From Alphaproteobacteria bacterium (GTDB lineage: Bacteria; Pseudomonadota; Alphaproteobacteria; Thalassobaculales; Thalassobaculaceae), in contig JANSYS010000026.1 in the NCBI GenBank assembly GCA_024742275.1, positions 1-54,611 of the forward strand: a DNA stretch of 54,611 nt. Reading direction: 5' to 3'. The translations under genes were made by a program, and so were the position numbers. How positions within the stretch are numbered: position 1 is the stretch's first letter; each line of letters opens with the position of its first letter. Positions 1 through 8,463 of this stretch are shown one piece after another. A model generated the notes under the pieces. That model was not told the origin of the DNA, ran no database searches, and was given only the letters and a program-made list of their open reading frames with translations.

Positions 1-98
1 CCGAGAAAGAGTGGACCATGCCGCCAAGGGAGTGGGCCATGGCAAAGGCCCAGTTCGCCGTCGTCTTCGGCGAACGCTTCACAAGAGCAATGGTCTGA
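1..98 (+). CDS. IS256-family transposase, C-terminal fragment (runs in from the left edge)
   Basis: The reading frame beginning at base 3 is open to the left edge and ends at TGA 96-98. Its residues include EKEWTMPPREW and AKAQFAVVFGERF. This follows the usual C-terminus of IS256-family transposases, in which a WTMP..W motif precedes a short helix ending in F-G-[DE]-R. Only about 31 residues are visible, so the DDE catalytic core lies outside the window. The element would have inserted in the orientation that places its right end at about 139. The call rests on recognition of a short tail and is therefore moderate. Confidence 0.6.
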   Translation, partial: EKEWTMPPREWAMAKAQFAVVFGERFTRAMV

Positions 99-139
99 TG
101 TTCAACCGCTCCCCCGCACACGAAATTTCTGACAGTCCC
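1..139 (+). mobile_element. Right end of an IS256-family insertion sequence
   Basis: The transposase tail stops at 98. The segment 117-139, with CACACGAAATTTCTGACAG at its core, resembles the terminal inverted repeats of alphaproteobacterial IS256 elements (ACACxAAATTxCTGACA type). Just beyond it a coding frame resumes in mid-protein, as expected if the element inserted into that gene. The left end is outside the window, so the inverted repeat and any 8-9 bp target duplication cannot be confirmed. Confidence 0.5.
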
Positions 140-1146
140 GCTTCGACCTTCTGAATGCCGACCAACGTTTTCAGGGAGCGACGGCAATCGCAATCAGCGA
201 CGAAGACGCCGCTCACCTCATCAGTGAGCATTTCCCGAAATTGCGGGCGTCGGAGCTTAAGTACCGTGCACTATCGCGCCGCCTCTCCAATCACCCCCGT
301 CTGCTCTCTCTCCAGCGCGACATCCTCACCCACCACAAATGCGTCACCTATGTCTGCGACAAGCGCTATCTGCTGATTCTGATGTTCCTGGATCATGCGG
401 TCGAACCATTTTACTATAAGCGCGGCATGGACTTCTATGCGGATGGACAGAACTACTCTATGGCATCTCTACTGTCCGTCGCCGGTCCGATTATGCTTGG
501 CCAGCCGGCCTTCGATAGGTTGCTGTCGTGCTTCCAGCAGGCGGTCAGGTATAAGACGCCCAGATCTTTGAACGCACTCGTCGCGGCGGCGCGCGCGACG
601 AAGTGGGACGCATTTCCGGAGGCGGTCGCACCGCTTGCTCAATTCGCAGCACCCGAATGCCTGTCTGAGATCTTGAACCCTGGCGTGAACACTGACGCGG
701 CCCCGGTGGTATTGCAGTCCCTAATCAGTCGCATGGAGGCGATGGCCGATGGACCGTATCGGATAGAGCACGATCAGTCTAAAAACCTGCTTGCCTATCA
801 TGATTTTCTGCAGCGACTCATCGACCATGACCAGGACATCGAGTTTCGGCAAACCGAGATCACCAGCGTAAAATTCCCGCTAAAATTGTCTGCGATTGCA
901 CAAGTCGAGTCGAAGGCAAGCCCTGCAGTGCAGTTGGCCGATGTGATGATTGGAGCGGCGATCGAGGCTGCAAACAAGCTGGCAGGGCTGCGGTCCGGCG
1001 GTATAGACCCTGAGGCCGTCTTGTCTTTATATGCGGAAAATCAATTCATACACTTGATTCCATCAACCGACTTCGAAGAGCAAAAGCGCTTCCGGCAAGG
1101 ATCTCAAGCTACTGCACTTATCGAATATTACGCAGATAAATTCTAG
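140..1146 (+). pseudogene. DUF3800-type protein, 5' truncated by IS insertion
   Basis: An open frame runs from just after a stop at 130-132 to TAG 1144-1146, reading FDLLNADQRFQGATAIAIS and later QLADVMIGAA. QLAD followed by a small-residue helix is typical of the C-terminal half of DUF3800 proteins, which have an RNase H-like fold and are often found near mobile elements and defence genes. The N-terminal strand carrying the first conserved acidic residue (usually in a DESG-like motif) is missing, and the coding frame begins exactly where the IS end is predicted. The only in-frame starts are non-ATG (for example TTG 241) or far internal. It is most likely a disrupted, inactive gene; a shortened 301-residue product from TTG 241 is possible. 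Confidence 0.5.
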
Positions 1147-1353
1147 ACAACTCGCGATATCTGAAACCAATTGCCTGCCCAATTTCGACCTGAGGCTACG
1201 CCAAACGAATCGCGCAGTGACAATTGCTTCAAATTGGCTGTAGTCCGATGGCCGGTGCCAAGTGCAGTAGGCCTCGTGACAACGGTCTGCTGAGTTATCG
1301 AAGCCGCTTTTTGGGCACCCTATTCCGATAGGACCGAAGAGGGTAGGGAACGG

Positions 1354-2220
1354 TCATTTCTTCAGGTCGTCTTTCATGACTGAGGCGCTAGGAGCGACCG
1401 TCTCTGAATGGTGGGAAGCATGGGCCTGAAAGTGAGTTCGGATGTAATCAAGGATTACGGTCACGCGCGTCCCCAGAATCACTTTCTGCTGCGGATGTCC
1501 TTCGATAAGCAAAGCGGCAAGCTTTGGCTCGGGGGGGCGGCTATCCGTCGTAATACGCCCAACATCGACGATGGCTCCGCCGCTGCATCCTTTAATGGGA
1601 GTTGCATTGACCTTCTTTCCAGAGTCATCTCGTGCGAGCTGGGCGTTGTAGTCCACGAGAATGTGGAGGTCAGCTATGGCAATATTTGGCAGAAAGGAAG
1701 CTGGGCGTCCAATGCTTGTGTAAGTAAATAATTTGGGGGTAACTTTTTTTCCTGTGTATAGGGTAACTTTATTTTTTGAGTTTGGGTAGCCAAGGCAGGT
1801 GTATATTTGGCCATCTGTCGTAGTTTCTGTGCAGCTAATATCTGCCTCCGATATAAACTTCACGCCTGAGATCTTCGACACCATATCGGCGTCAAGACGT
1901 GCAACGGCAAAATCGACGTGATCCTCTTCGCGTTTGCCATTCGGCGGAACCGTAATAAAGGCTTCGAATTGCAGCAGCACAAATTCGTCTGCACCCAGAT
2001 AGAGAGAGGTCTCAGCGCTCCAGTCAATGACATGAGCCGCTGTGAGCATGAAGTGCCCTTCGGGCAATTCGAGAAGCAGTGCAGAGCCGATGTGGTTTGG
2101 ATCTCCTCTGTCCGTGACGCCATAGATTGGCCGCACCGCATCTCGGAACCGATATCGAGCGGCCTTCGTGCATACGTTAATCCGTTCGCGTACAAGTTCC
2201 TCGTCGGGTTTAGCAGCCAT
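1354..2220 (-). CDS. Trypsin-like serine protease (S1 fold)
   Basis: A 288-residue protein with a recognisable chymotrypsin-fold triad: His63 in LTAAHVID, Asp103 in HVDFAVARL and Ser213 in KGCSGGAIV. It would be a serine endopeptidase; no signal peptide is seen, so it is probably cytoplasmic. I chose ATG 2218-2220 because AAGGAGG lies 11 nt upstream; the frame stays open to a TTG at 2358, which would add a very basic 46-residue extension. It lies downstream of the lipoprotein gene on the same strand, but 324 bp away, so co-transcription is uncertain. Trypsin-like domains of this type occur as effectors in some bacterial immune systems, but no sensor domain is fused here and the role is unknown. 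Confidence 0.72.
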   Translation of the reverse strand: MAAKPDEELVRERINVCTKAARYRFRDAVRPIYGVTDRGDPNHIGSALLLELPEGHFMLTAAHVIDWSAETSLYLGADEFVLLQFEAFITVPPNGKREEDHVDFAVARLDADMVSKISGVKFISEADISCTETTTDGQIYTCLGYPNSKNKVTLYTGKKVTPKLFTYTSIGRPASFLPNIAIADLHILVDYNAQLARDDSGKKVNATPIKGCSGGAIVDVGRITTDSRPPEPKLAALLIEGHPQQKVILGTRVTVILDYIRTHFQAHASHHSETVAPSASVMKDDLKK

Positions 2221-2544
2221 TACAGATCGGGCCTCCTTCACTACTCGCACGCTGGCCGTTTCGTCTTGTAGTCGCTCATCAAGATCAGCTTGCCCTAGAC
2301 GGTTTCGCCGTCGTTCTTCGCGAGTTCGAATTCTCCGGCCAGCGAATGATTGTCCCAAACGAATGATCGAGGGCAGGAGGTATTCATACCGTCCCGCCGT
2401 TACCCAAAGTCGTGAAACAGGCTGGGTTCGTTCGGCTCGGGTGGACCCTTGGTCCGGCGCCGGTAGCCGGTGCAGCTTTGCATACCATGTCTTTGTCCAA
2501 CGTTTGGACCTTCTGCTTTCAAAATGAACGAAAGAGGGAACATG
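2221..2544. other. 324-bp gap between protease and lipoprotein genes
   Basis: The first 138 bp (to 2358) are open in the protease frame and could be a TTG-initiated N-terminal extension rich in Arg. Beyond that I see no convincing coding frame with a ribosome site, no strong hairpin followed by T residues, and no repeat. It probably holds the 3' flank of the lipoprotein gene and the protease promoter. Confidence 0.4.
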
Positions 2545-3879
2545 TCATCGCAGATGCGGTCTGGCCTGGACCTCTATGTCTCTAGCCATCCGACTTAGCG
2601 CCTCGCTCTCAAGGGAACTACGCGATTTCACTGACGCGGACGAACCGCCGCAGCGCCGCTGCATGTCGTCGTTAGCGATAAATCCGGCCGGTTGGACGCC
2701 GCCGAATACGTTGCGGATCCGGGCGTCTTGGCATTGCGCGCTGGTGCTTGAGACCGTGCCCGTAACCAAATCCTCGTCGATCAATTCGCCCTCAGGGGTG
2801 AGGAGGCGGACGGAAGCCGCGTACTCAAGATGCGCGCTCTCCGAGAGGACATCGTACTCGTAGACGGCATTTCTCGGCATGAGAAGGATCGCCCCTAACA
2901 AGTTCACTTGGTAATCCTGATACCGAACAGTTTGAGGTCCGGAAGCAGTCTGGTCATAGCGCATTCGATCGATGGCGATCTCGATACGAATCTCGGGTTC
3001 CTGGCCCAATTGAACTGGTTGGAGGGTCCTGCGTTTTGCGAGCTCGTTTTTCATTTCCCGGGTCAGGACGGCGTCGCCACCACTAACCTCCACTACGAAG
3101 TCAAGAATGCGGGCTTGTCGCCGTATCTCTGCGTCGCGCTCGACGTCATTGATACGCTGGCGAATTCTGGCTGCAAAGTCAGGCCGGGTAGCGAAAACAC
3201 CGTTTGCAAGGCTCCCAGCGTCGCCCTTGGCGAAGGGAGCAAGTGAGACAAGGGCATCCTCGTTGCCATCGATCAGTCGCGGGTTGAGTTCAGCGATGCG
3301 GTGGAGAGGCATTCCAAGCCGGCCTGAAGGACTCTGATTCTGAGCGGACTTCCGCTTGACCTCGTCCTCCACCGCATTGGCGAAGGCCTTGCGATGGATG
3401 TTTTCTGGAAGCGCGTCCCAGGTCCGTCCACTTCCCCAGCGAGCGAAGCCGGGACTGGTCACGCGGTCGGCTGCGATCTTCATGATCTGATCCTGAACTT
3501 GCTTTTGGCGGTCGGTTTCAATGATGCCGCAGCTGTGCAGGCTGTCGATACGATCGAGCGTCACGTCAAAGAGATAAAGTTCATCCGTTTCACCGAGCTT
3601 GTTGAGCTTTTCCTCAATCGCCTTATCGATGATTCCGGGGTGTGTTTGGCGAACCTCGGCCAAGTTATCGATTGCCTCAGAAGGGCAGTTTGCGTCGGGC
3701 AAAATAATGCTGAGGGCTTCTTCCGGGTGCCCGGCTACCATCTTTGCGTTCGCTTTTTCGACCGGGCTCTCGATGAAGGGATTGTCGAGTTTGGCTAGTC
3801 GCTGACCAAGGTCGGCCGACATCGTCTGGCAGCCTGCAAGCGCGACTACAAAGGCACATGGCATGAACATACGGATCAC
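2545..3879 (-). CDS. Predicted lipoprotein of unknown function (444 aa)
   Basis: The N-terminus is a short hydrophobic signal ending in the lipobox LAGC with Cys17, so the mature protein should be lipid-anchored, in the outer or inner membrane. The body has no domain I recognise. The N-terminal half is helical and charged, with a repeat-like EEALSIILPDANCPSEA region. The C-terminal third looks beta-rich (RIEIAIDRMRYDQ, SAHLEYAASVRLLT). Start is GTG 3877-3879, with ATG at residue 4 as an alternative. It is divergent from the KAP NTPase gene across a 262-bp spacer and upstream of the protease on the same strand. GC content is well above that of the KAP gene, so the two were probably not acquired as one unit. 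Confidence 0.6.
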   Translation of the reverse strand: MIRMFMPCAFVVALAGCQTMSADLGQRLAKLDNPFIESPVEKANAKMVAGHPEEALSIILPDANCPSEAIDNLAEVRQTHPGIIDKAIEEKLNKLGETDELYLFDVTLDRIDSLHSCGIIETDRQKQVQDQIMKIAADRVTSPGFARWGSGRTWDALPENIHRKAFANAVEDEVKRKSAQNQSPSGRLGMPLHRIAELNPRLIDGNEDALVSLAPFAKGDAGSLANGVFATRPDFAARIRQRINDVERDAEIRRQARILDFVVEVSGGDAVLTREMKNELAKRRTLQPVQLGQEPEIRIEIAIDRMRYDQTASGPQTVRYQDYQVNLLGAILLMPRNAVYEYDVLSESAHLEYAASVRLLTPEGELIDEDLVTGTVSSTSAQCQDARIRNVFGGVQPAGFIANDDMQRRCGGSSASVKSRSSLESEALSRMARDIEVQARPHLR

Positions 3880-4141
3880 AACGACCCCCGGAAAAAAAAC
3901 GATATCAACGTGAGCCTACACTCTCCAGGGTTGCATTACCAAGGCGGGTGGTTTGCAGTGGATGCAGCGTCGAGCGTCATGAAGACGCGTGTTGCGCATC
4001 ACAAAACACCTAGCGTTTGGATTAGGCAAAGACATGGAGTGTCGAGTGATGGGTTTTAATAAATCCGCGATACAAAATACCAGGATAATGAATCAATCAT
4101 CCAGACACTATTGTTCAAAACAATGATAAGAGGAATATAAA
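3880..4141. promoter_or_regulatory. Divergent spacer between lipoprotein and KAP NTPase genes
   Basis: This 262-bp spacer must hold two outward promoters. Base composition shifts sharply to AT-rich from about 4030. A perfect 6-bp inverted repeat, ATTGTT-CAA-AACAAT at 4110-4124, sits just ahead of the KAP ribosome site (GAGGAA, about 7 nt before ATG 4142). That position suits a repressor operator, but no bound protein is known. Confidence 0.4.
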
Positions 4142-5653
4142 ATGGACGAAGACGGGTCTATTGCGGCTGCCCCTCCAGAAATATGGGCGGATGATTGTCT
4201 TGGCAGACAGGATGATGCGGATCTGTTGATACAATTTTTACTGGGTCGCACTGAAGAACGAGCTGATCGTGGACGTCCCAGATCCTATGTGTTGAACATT
4301 GATGCTCGATGGGGGCAGGGAAAAACGTTCTTTCTTGAGAGGCTTCAAAAACAGCTGAGCGAAACAGGTTTCCTAGTCTGCTATGTGAATGCGTGGCGGG
4401 ATGATCATGCAGATGATCCAATGATTGCTGTCATGTCGGCAATTGACGAGGCTATCAAGCCGTTTATCGGGAAAAGAAAAGCTCAGCAAAAATTGTATAG
4501 TGCAGTGCGTCATAATCTCGGAAATATTGCTATTGCTACAACAAAATCTTTAGCAAAAACAGGAATCAGACGGATTATCGGTAGTGAGGGTTTCAACGAG
4601 ATATCTGAATTAATTGCACAGCCGTATTCATTAGAATCAAATGAAACGGGAAATGGTAGTAATGGGGCAGAAAATTCAGCTTTGCAGGGAGATACAGATC
4701 ATTCCACGGTTGGTGGACAAATGTCGCAAGAGCTCGAAAAAATTGTTGACATGGCCGGCGACGCTTTAATTGCTGGATTTCGAGAAGAGTCAAACTCTAT
4801 TGAGGATTTTCGTCGTAGTTTATCGAATATCATTGCAGATATTGGAAAGAAAAATGGAAAAAATCTACCGATGTTCATTCTGATTGATGAATTAGATCGG
4901 TGCAGGCCGCTTTATGCAGTAAAATTACTTGAGCGTGTAAAGCATTTATTTGAAGTCAATAATACAATATTTATTGTCGCTACAGATAGTGAGCAACTTC
5001 AGCATTCAATTAGAGTAATATATGGAGAGGGATTTGAGGGTCGGCGGTATCTTAAAAGGTTTTTTGATCGATCTTATAGTTTTTCTGATCCGACAATTGA
5101 CAAATTTGTACGGAATCTTTTCCGATCGAACCCAATTGAGAGTGATAAAATTTCGCTTCCCCCAGGTGTAAAGGTTGAAGATGCATTTATGGGGGCGGCA
5201 TTGGCGCAAAAAATGGAGCTGAGAGACCTAGAGCAGTGTTTTGATTTGTTAAGAGGTATTGTTACGATCTGGAAATATACTGTGCCCATTGAGATAACCT
5301 ATATGCTTCCTTTGATATTCTGTCATCATTCGTCTAATAAAGAGGCGTTTGATGAACTAATATTATTCGGAAGAAAGGCTAGGAAAAAATACTTTGTTGG
5401 CAATGGTAGAAGTATTGGAGTTCTGAATGAATCACTAGTGAAGATAATAATTATGCTTAACAGTAGTATGATCGCATTTCTGAATGAGTTTGTGGCAAAA
5501 GATGATGTAGATCGTTGGTTAAAAAACAGAATTGAGAATGAATATAGAAATCGATCTGGGAAGAATGATTTTATTGGTGTGGCAAATTTAAGTGTGATGA
5601 GGGTTTACCCAAGTCTAGTGTCGAGTTTGGCTAGGTTTGACGATGGTGATTAA
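4142..5653 (+). CDS. KAP-family P-loop NTPase
   Basis: A 503-residue protein with a Walker A motif at residues 54-62 (DARWGQGKT) and a Walker B at 244-254 (MFILIDELDRC), the signature of the KAP NTPases (PifA, Kidins220, Tmn and others). KAP proteins often carry a transmembrane hairpin between these motifs. Here that interval is hydrophilic and Ser/Gly/Asn-rich (about 165-195), so the protein is probably soluble. The gene is markedly AT-rich compared with everything around it, a sign of recent acquisition. It ends 2 bp from the stop of the convergent Mor-like gene, i.e. exactly where Mu late genes would start. Several KAP NTPases exclude phages; a defence or exclusion role is inference only. 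Confidence 0.85.
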   Translation: MDEDGSIAAAPPEIWADDCLGRQDDADLLIQFLLGRTEERADRGRPRSYVLNIDARWGQGKTFFLERLQKQLSETGFLVCYVNAWRDDHADDPMIAVMSAIDEAIKPFIGKRKAQQKLYSAVRHNLGNIAIATTKSLAKTGIRRIIGSEGFNEISELIAQPYSLESNETGNGSNGAENSALQGDTDHSTVGGQMSQELEKIVDMAGDALIAGFREESNSIEDFRRSLSNIIADIGKKNGKNLPMFILIDELDRCRPLYAVKLLERVKHLFEVNNTIFIVATDSEQLQHSIRVIYGEGFEGRRYLKRFFDRSYSFSDPTIDKFVRNLFRSNPIESDKISLPPGVKVEDAFMGAALAQKMELRDLEQCFDLLRGIVTIWKYTVPIEITYMLPLIFCHHSSNKEAFDELILFGRKARKKYFVGNGRSIGVLNESLVKIIIMLNSSMIAFLNEFVAKDDVDRWLKNRIENEYRNRSGKNDFIGVANLSVMRVYPSLVSSLARFDDGD

Positions 5654-5655
5654 AG

Positions 5656-6078
5656 TTAAATATTTCGGCCAGATATTTCGTCATCAAAAAGGCTTATTTG
5701 TTTGGTGTTTATTTGTTTTTTGGCGCGATGACGGTAGACCGTTCTGCAGTGAATTCCCGTGACCCGTGCGATTTCCGGAGCGGACCAGCCCTCCTCATCG
5801 AGCCGGCTGACGAGCTCGCGCCGGCTGCGGATGGATTGCGCATGGACCCCACTCGGACCCAGCGGGATCTCCAGATACTCTCGCTTGAAGGCATGCACGA
5901 GGCTGAGGGCGGCCTCGTAGCCGATCTCGGTGACCAGGGGGTGATCCGGCGTCAGCCGTTCCGGAACATAGAGCCGCGTCCCGCCGTGGATCTGGGCCAA
6001 CCGGCGGGCTCTCTGTTCGCCGACCAGGTCGGCAAGCTCGGCCAGGAAGCCCGTCAGCGGCGCTAGGTCGTCAGGCAT
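5656..6078 (-). CDS. Mor-family transcription activator
   Basis: A 140-residue protein with the Mor/C layout. The N-terminal dimerisation part contains HGGTRLYVPERL and a second beta-like FKREYLEIPLG. It is followed by a C-terminal helix-turn-helix with EEGWSAPEIARVTGIHCRTVYRH (about 95-118). In Mu, Mor activates the middle promoter and so switches on C and the late genes. I chose ATG 6076-6078 rather than the upstream TTG 6087; it overlaps the previous gene by 8 bp. It is the last gene of the early operon. Its usual targets are absent because the next DNA is the convergent KAP gene, so it may now have no function or may act on another element. Confidence 0.75.
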   Translation of the reverse strand: MPDDLAPLTGFLAELADLVGEQRARRLAQIHGGTRLYVPERLTPDHPLVTEIGYEAALSLVHAFKREYLEIPLGPSGVHAQSIRSRRELVSRLDEEGWSAPEIARVTGIHCRTVYRHRAKKQINTKQISLFDDEISGRNI

Positions 6079-6319
6079 GGGCGGCAAGCACCCCGGCTGG
6101 GACCGTAGCCGTGTGGCAGATCGAGCGGCCGGAGCGACGATCGCGCCAGATCACGCGGATGGTCGCTTCGCCGTTGGCTTTCAGCCGCGGCCGGCGGGCG
6201 ACCGGGGCGCCATAGCCGAGCGCCTCATACACCCGACTGAGGCCCGCCAGCTCGGGGACCGTGTAGAGCACGGCGGCGGCCGAGAGCGGCGGGAGGTTGG
6301 TCCGGGCTCGCCAGGTCAT
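6071..6319 (-). CDS. Small Mu-like early-operon protein of unknown function (82 aa)
   Basis: The 82-residue product has no domain I recognise. It contains PELAGLSRVYEALGYG followed by a basic stretch (APVARRPRLKANGE) and a beta-like TIRVIWRDRRSG, which could be a small nucleic-acid-binding fold. ATG 6317-6319 overlaps the stop of the DnaA-like gene by 4 bp, and its own stop overlaps the Mor-like start, so translation is probably coupled. Position and overlap make it a real gene; function is unknown. Confidence 0.55.
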   Translation of the reverse strand: MTWRARTNLPPLSAAAVLYTVPELAGLSRVYEALGYGAPVARRPRLKANGEATIRVIWRDRRSGRSICHTATVPAGVLAAHA

Positions 6320-6702
6320 GCCGATACCTCCCGAGCAAATGATGCCGCCACGCTGATCGACGGCACCAGGCGGGCGATCACGGGAACCGTTGGTTCCAGG
6401 CCGAGCAGCCGGGGGTCCACCGCAAGGCGTTCGCAGACCCGCACGACCCTGGCCGCGATGGCGGGTTTAGCGAGCTTGCGGGGTAGGCGGGCGATGCCGA
6501 CCGCGACGGTGCTCATGTCGCGATCGAAGGCGGCGGCCAGTTGACCGCCGGTGAACCGCCCCGTCCTGGCGGCGATGCCCCACACGACATGGCGGGGCGT
6601 TGCCAGGTGGATCGCACGGCTGGGGCCGGTGATGCGATCTGGCGTTTCACCGAACTCCTCGGCAACGACGCGGACGATCCGAGCAAGGGTGAGTCTAGCC
6701 AT
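6316..6702 (-). CDS. DnaA domain-IV-like DNA-binding protein
   Basis: The 128-residue protein begins with a region reading RIVRVVAEEFGETPDRITG, then RHVVWGIAARTGRFTGGQLAAAF, then DRDMSTVAVGIARL. This is the same helix series as the DnaA C-terminal DnaA-box-binding domain, in which a helix after the basic loop is followed by the D/R-D-H-S-T-V-x-x-A signature. Here the signature is DMSTVAVGI, with His replaced by Met. There is no AAA+ domain, so it cannot load helicase alone. It might bind DnaA-box-like sites near element ends or interfere with host initiation. It overlaps GemA by 8 bp. Confidence 0.6.
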   Translation of the reverse strand: MARLTLARIVRVVAEEFGETPDRITGPSRAIHLATPRHVVWGIAARTGRFTGGQLAAAFDRDMSTVAVGIARLPRKLAKPAIAARVVRVCERLAVDPRLLGLEPTVPVIARLVPSISVAASFAREVSA

Positions 6703-7117
6703 CGGTCGTCCCCCTCTTGATCATGGATTTCAGGGCCTCGATCACCGAAGGCGCCTCGTCGACCGAAACCCACTCCAGCTTCGAGATACCGGTCTGCCGC
6801 TTGACGAAGGCGTCGATCGCGGCGTCGCGCTTGTCGGTGACCAGGCCCTTGTCGAAGGCTTCGAGCCAGAGGCCGACGATCATCCTTTGGTGGCTCGGCC
6901 GCCTAGGCTTGGCCCGAGCCTGCCCCTGGATCTCCCGGCGCAGATCGTCGATCACCTTGCGCCGGCCGATATCGGACAGCTCGGCCGCCGACCTGGCGCC
7001 TCCGACACGCTCCATTCGGAAGCGCCGGGTGACCTCGTCGAGGCCGAGCTGCTTGGCGAGGGTATGGATTTGGGCAATCTCCCGCGTTCGGCGGGGCTTC
7101 GTCGCCGCGATCGTCAT
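6695..7117 (-). CDS. gemA: GemA/gp16-family early protein (DUF1018)
   Basis: The 140-residue product matches the gp16/GemA family: an N-terminal helix with IAQIHTLAKQLGLDE, a central AAELSDIGRRKVIDDL, and the characteristic end with FVKRQTGISKLEWVS followed by APSVIEALKSM. In Mu, GemA modulates host gene expression and DNA supercoiling early in infection. ATG 7115-7117 overlaps the preceding stop by 4 bp. The basic central part (QARAKPRRPSHQRM) may touch DNA. Confidence 0.8.
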   Translation of the reverse strand: MTIAATKPRRTREIAQIHTLAKQLGLDEVTRRFRMERVGGARSAAELSDIGRRKVIDDLRREIQGQARAKPRRPSHQRMIVGLWLEAFDKGLVTDKRDAAIDAFVKRQTGISKLEWVSVDEAPSVIEALKSMIKRGTTDG

Positions 7118-7401
7118 CCCGCGATCCTTTCCTGATTGAGCTGATAGCGTGCGAGCCGGACGGCTTCCTCCAAGTCCGCGATGCTCACACCGGCCGCGAT
7201 GGCGGCGTGGACAAGAGCATTGGGGTCGGTGAGGTCCGGCAGCGATATGTTCCGGGGATCTTCCAGCCGGCCGATGGCGACCACGGCTTGGCGGACTTCC
7301 TCGTCCAGTTCGCCGCGGCGAGACGGGGCGAGAAGGCTGCGCGCAAGGTTGCCGGTGCGGTGCAGCAGCATGATGGCGTCATGCTTCCCGGCCGACATCA
7401 C
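7114..7401 (-). CDS. Small Mu-like early-operon protein (95 aa)
   Basis: A 95-residue helical protein of unknown function, with a C-terminal stretch AAGVSIADLEEAVRLARYQ that resembles a small helical adaptor. GTG 7399-7401 overlaps the MuB stop by 4 bp (ATG follows directly at 7398), and its own stop overlaps the GemA start. Its place between MuB and GemA matches the small uncharacterised genes seen there in other Mu-like prophages. Confidence 0.6.
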   Translation of the reverse strand: MMSAGKHDAIMLLHRTGNLARSLLAPSRRGELDEEVRQAVVAIGRLEDPRNISLPDLTDPNALVHAAIAAGVSIADLEEAVRLARYQLNQERIAG

Positions 7402-8399
7402 GCCGCCTCCATACCCCGGTTCTTCCAGGCGCGCCGGAGATCCGCTTCATTGACCTCGGCCGGGTCGCCCTTGTCGGCGATCGCCAGGCGCAGCGTGTAG
7501 CTCACGTCCCGCAGACCGCCGCTCGCCTCCTTGCGGACGAGCGCGATGCAGAATTTGATCGCGCCTTCGCTGGTCACGCCCCAGGCATTGACGACCTTTC
7601 GGATGTCGCCATCGGAGGGCTTCTTCGGCCGCACGCTCATGGCGATGCGGGAGCGCACCTGGGCGAAGGCGGCGCGCTGATTGCCGCCGGTCATCTGATT
7701 GTAGACGCGCACGTTGCCGACCAGGACGATGCCGACCTGCGCGTGATCCCAAATCGAGCGGATCTCCTCGACCAGGGCCTTGGTCGCGAACTGCGCCTCG
7801 TCGATGATCAACATGCGGTTGGACGCTTTGAGCTTGGCCCGGATCTCCTTGGTCGCGCGCCGCCGGAACGACTGCGACCATTCAAGCTTGATGCCGAGGC
7901 CCTCGGCGATCTCTTCCAGTCCGCTCGTGATGCCGCCCGTCACCTCCGACAGGGTGACCATCCAAGTACCGTGTTGGCTGGCGTACTGGCGCGCGGTCAT
8001 GGACTTCGAGAGGCCCGGATCGCCGTAGACCACGTTGAAGTCGTTGTAGACGTAGGCATACTCGAAGGCCGCCCAGATCTGCTCGCTGATATCCAGCCGG
8101 ATCCAGTCGATGTCACGGTCGACGATCGTCATGGCGGCGGCCGCTATGTCCTGGCGGTCGAGCCACGCGGCGGCGAGCCGTTCGATCTCGTCGGTCGGCC
8201 CCTTGTACTTGCCATGGATCCACTGGTTGTACAGGCTCGCCGACATCTTCGGCTTGATCTGATCGGCGACCTTGGCCTGCGACAGACCAAGGGCGATCCG
8301 GCGTTCTTCGACGCGGCTGGCGAGCGGCAGTAGGTTCAGCTGCCCGCCGGAACTGGCCTCCCGCGTTGCCGTTGAGAAGGCTGTTAGGGTATCCTCCAT
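7398..8399 (-). CDS. MuB-like transposition ATPase
   Basis: An AAA+ ATPase that in Mu binds target DNA, delivers it to MuA and protects the element from self-insertion. An N-terminal Cro/MuB-type helix-turn-helix (ALGLSQAKVADQIKPKMSASLYNQW) precedes Walker A (GDPGLSKS) and Walker B (RMLIIDEAQF). A sensor-like LVGN segment follows. I chose ATG 8397-8399 because GAGGAG lies about 9 nt upstream; the ATG at 8426 would add 9 residues but lacks a ribosome site. It follows MuA by about 64 bp, the largest gap in the operon. Confidence 0.88.
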   Translation of the reverse strand: MEDTLTAFSTATREASSGGQLNLLPLASRVEERRIALGLSQAKVADQIKPKMSASLYNQWIHGKYKGPTDEIERLAAAWLDRQDIAAAAMTIVDRDIDWIRLDISEQIWAAFEYAYVYNDFNVVYGDPGLSKSMTARQYASQHGTWMVTLSEVTGGITSGLEEIAEGLGIKLEWSQSFRRRATKEIRAKLKASNRMLIIDEAQFATKALVEEIRSIWDHAQVGIVLVGNVRVYNQMTGGNQRAAFAQVRSRIAMSVRPKKPSDGDIRKVVNAWGVTSEGAIKFCIALVRKEASGGLRDVSYTLRLAIADKGDPAEVNEADLRRAWKNRGMEAA

Positions 8400-8463
8400 T
8401 GTGTCGATCTCCTCTGTTTTCGACATTCCGGTCGGTGGGCGTTGCAGCGCCCGCCGGCCACTC

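Noticed and set aside
155..376. A 73-codon plus-strand ORF near the IS end
   Set aside because: Ser/Thr/Arg-rich shadow of the DUF3800-type frame.
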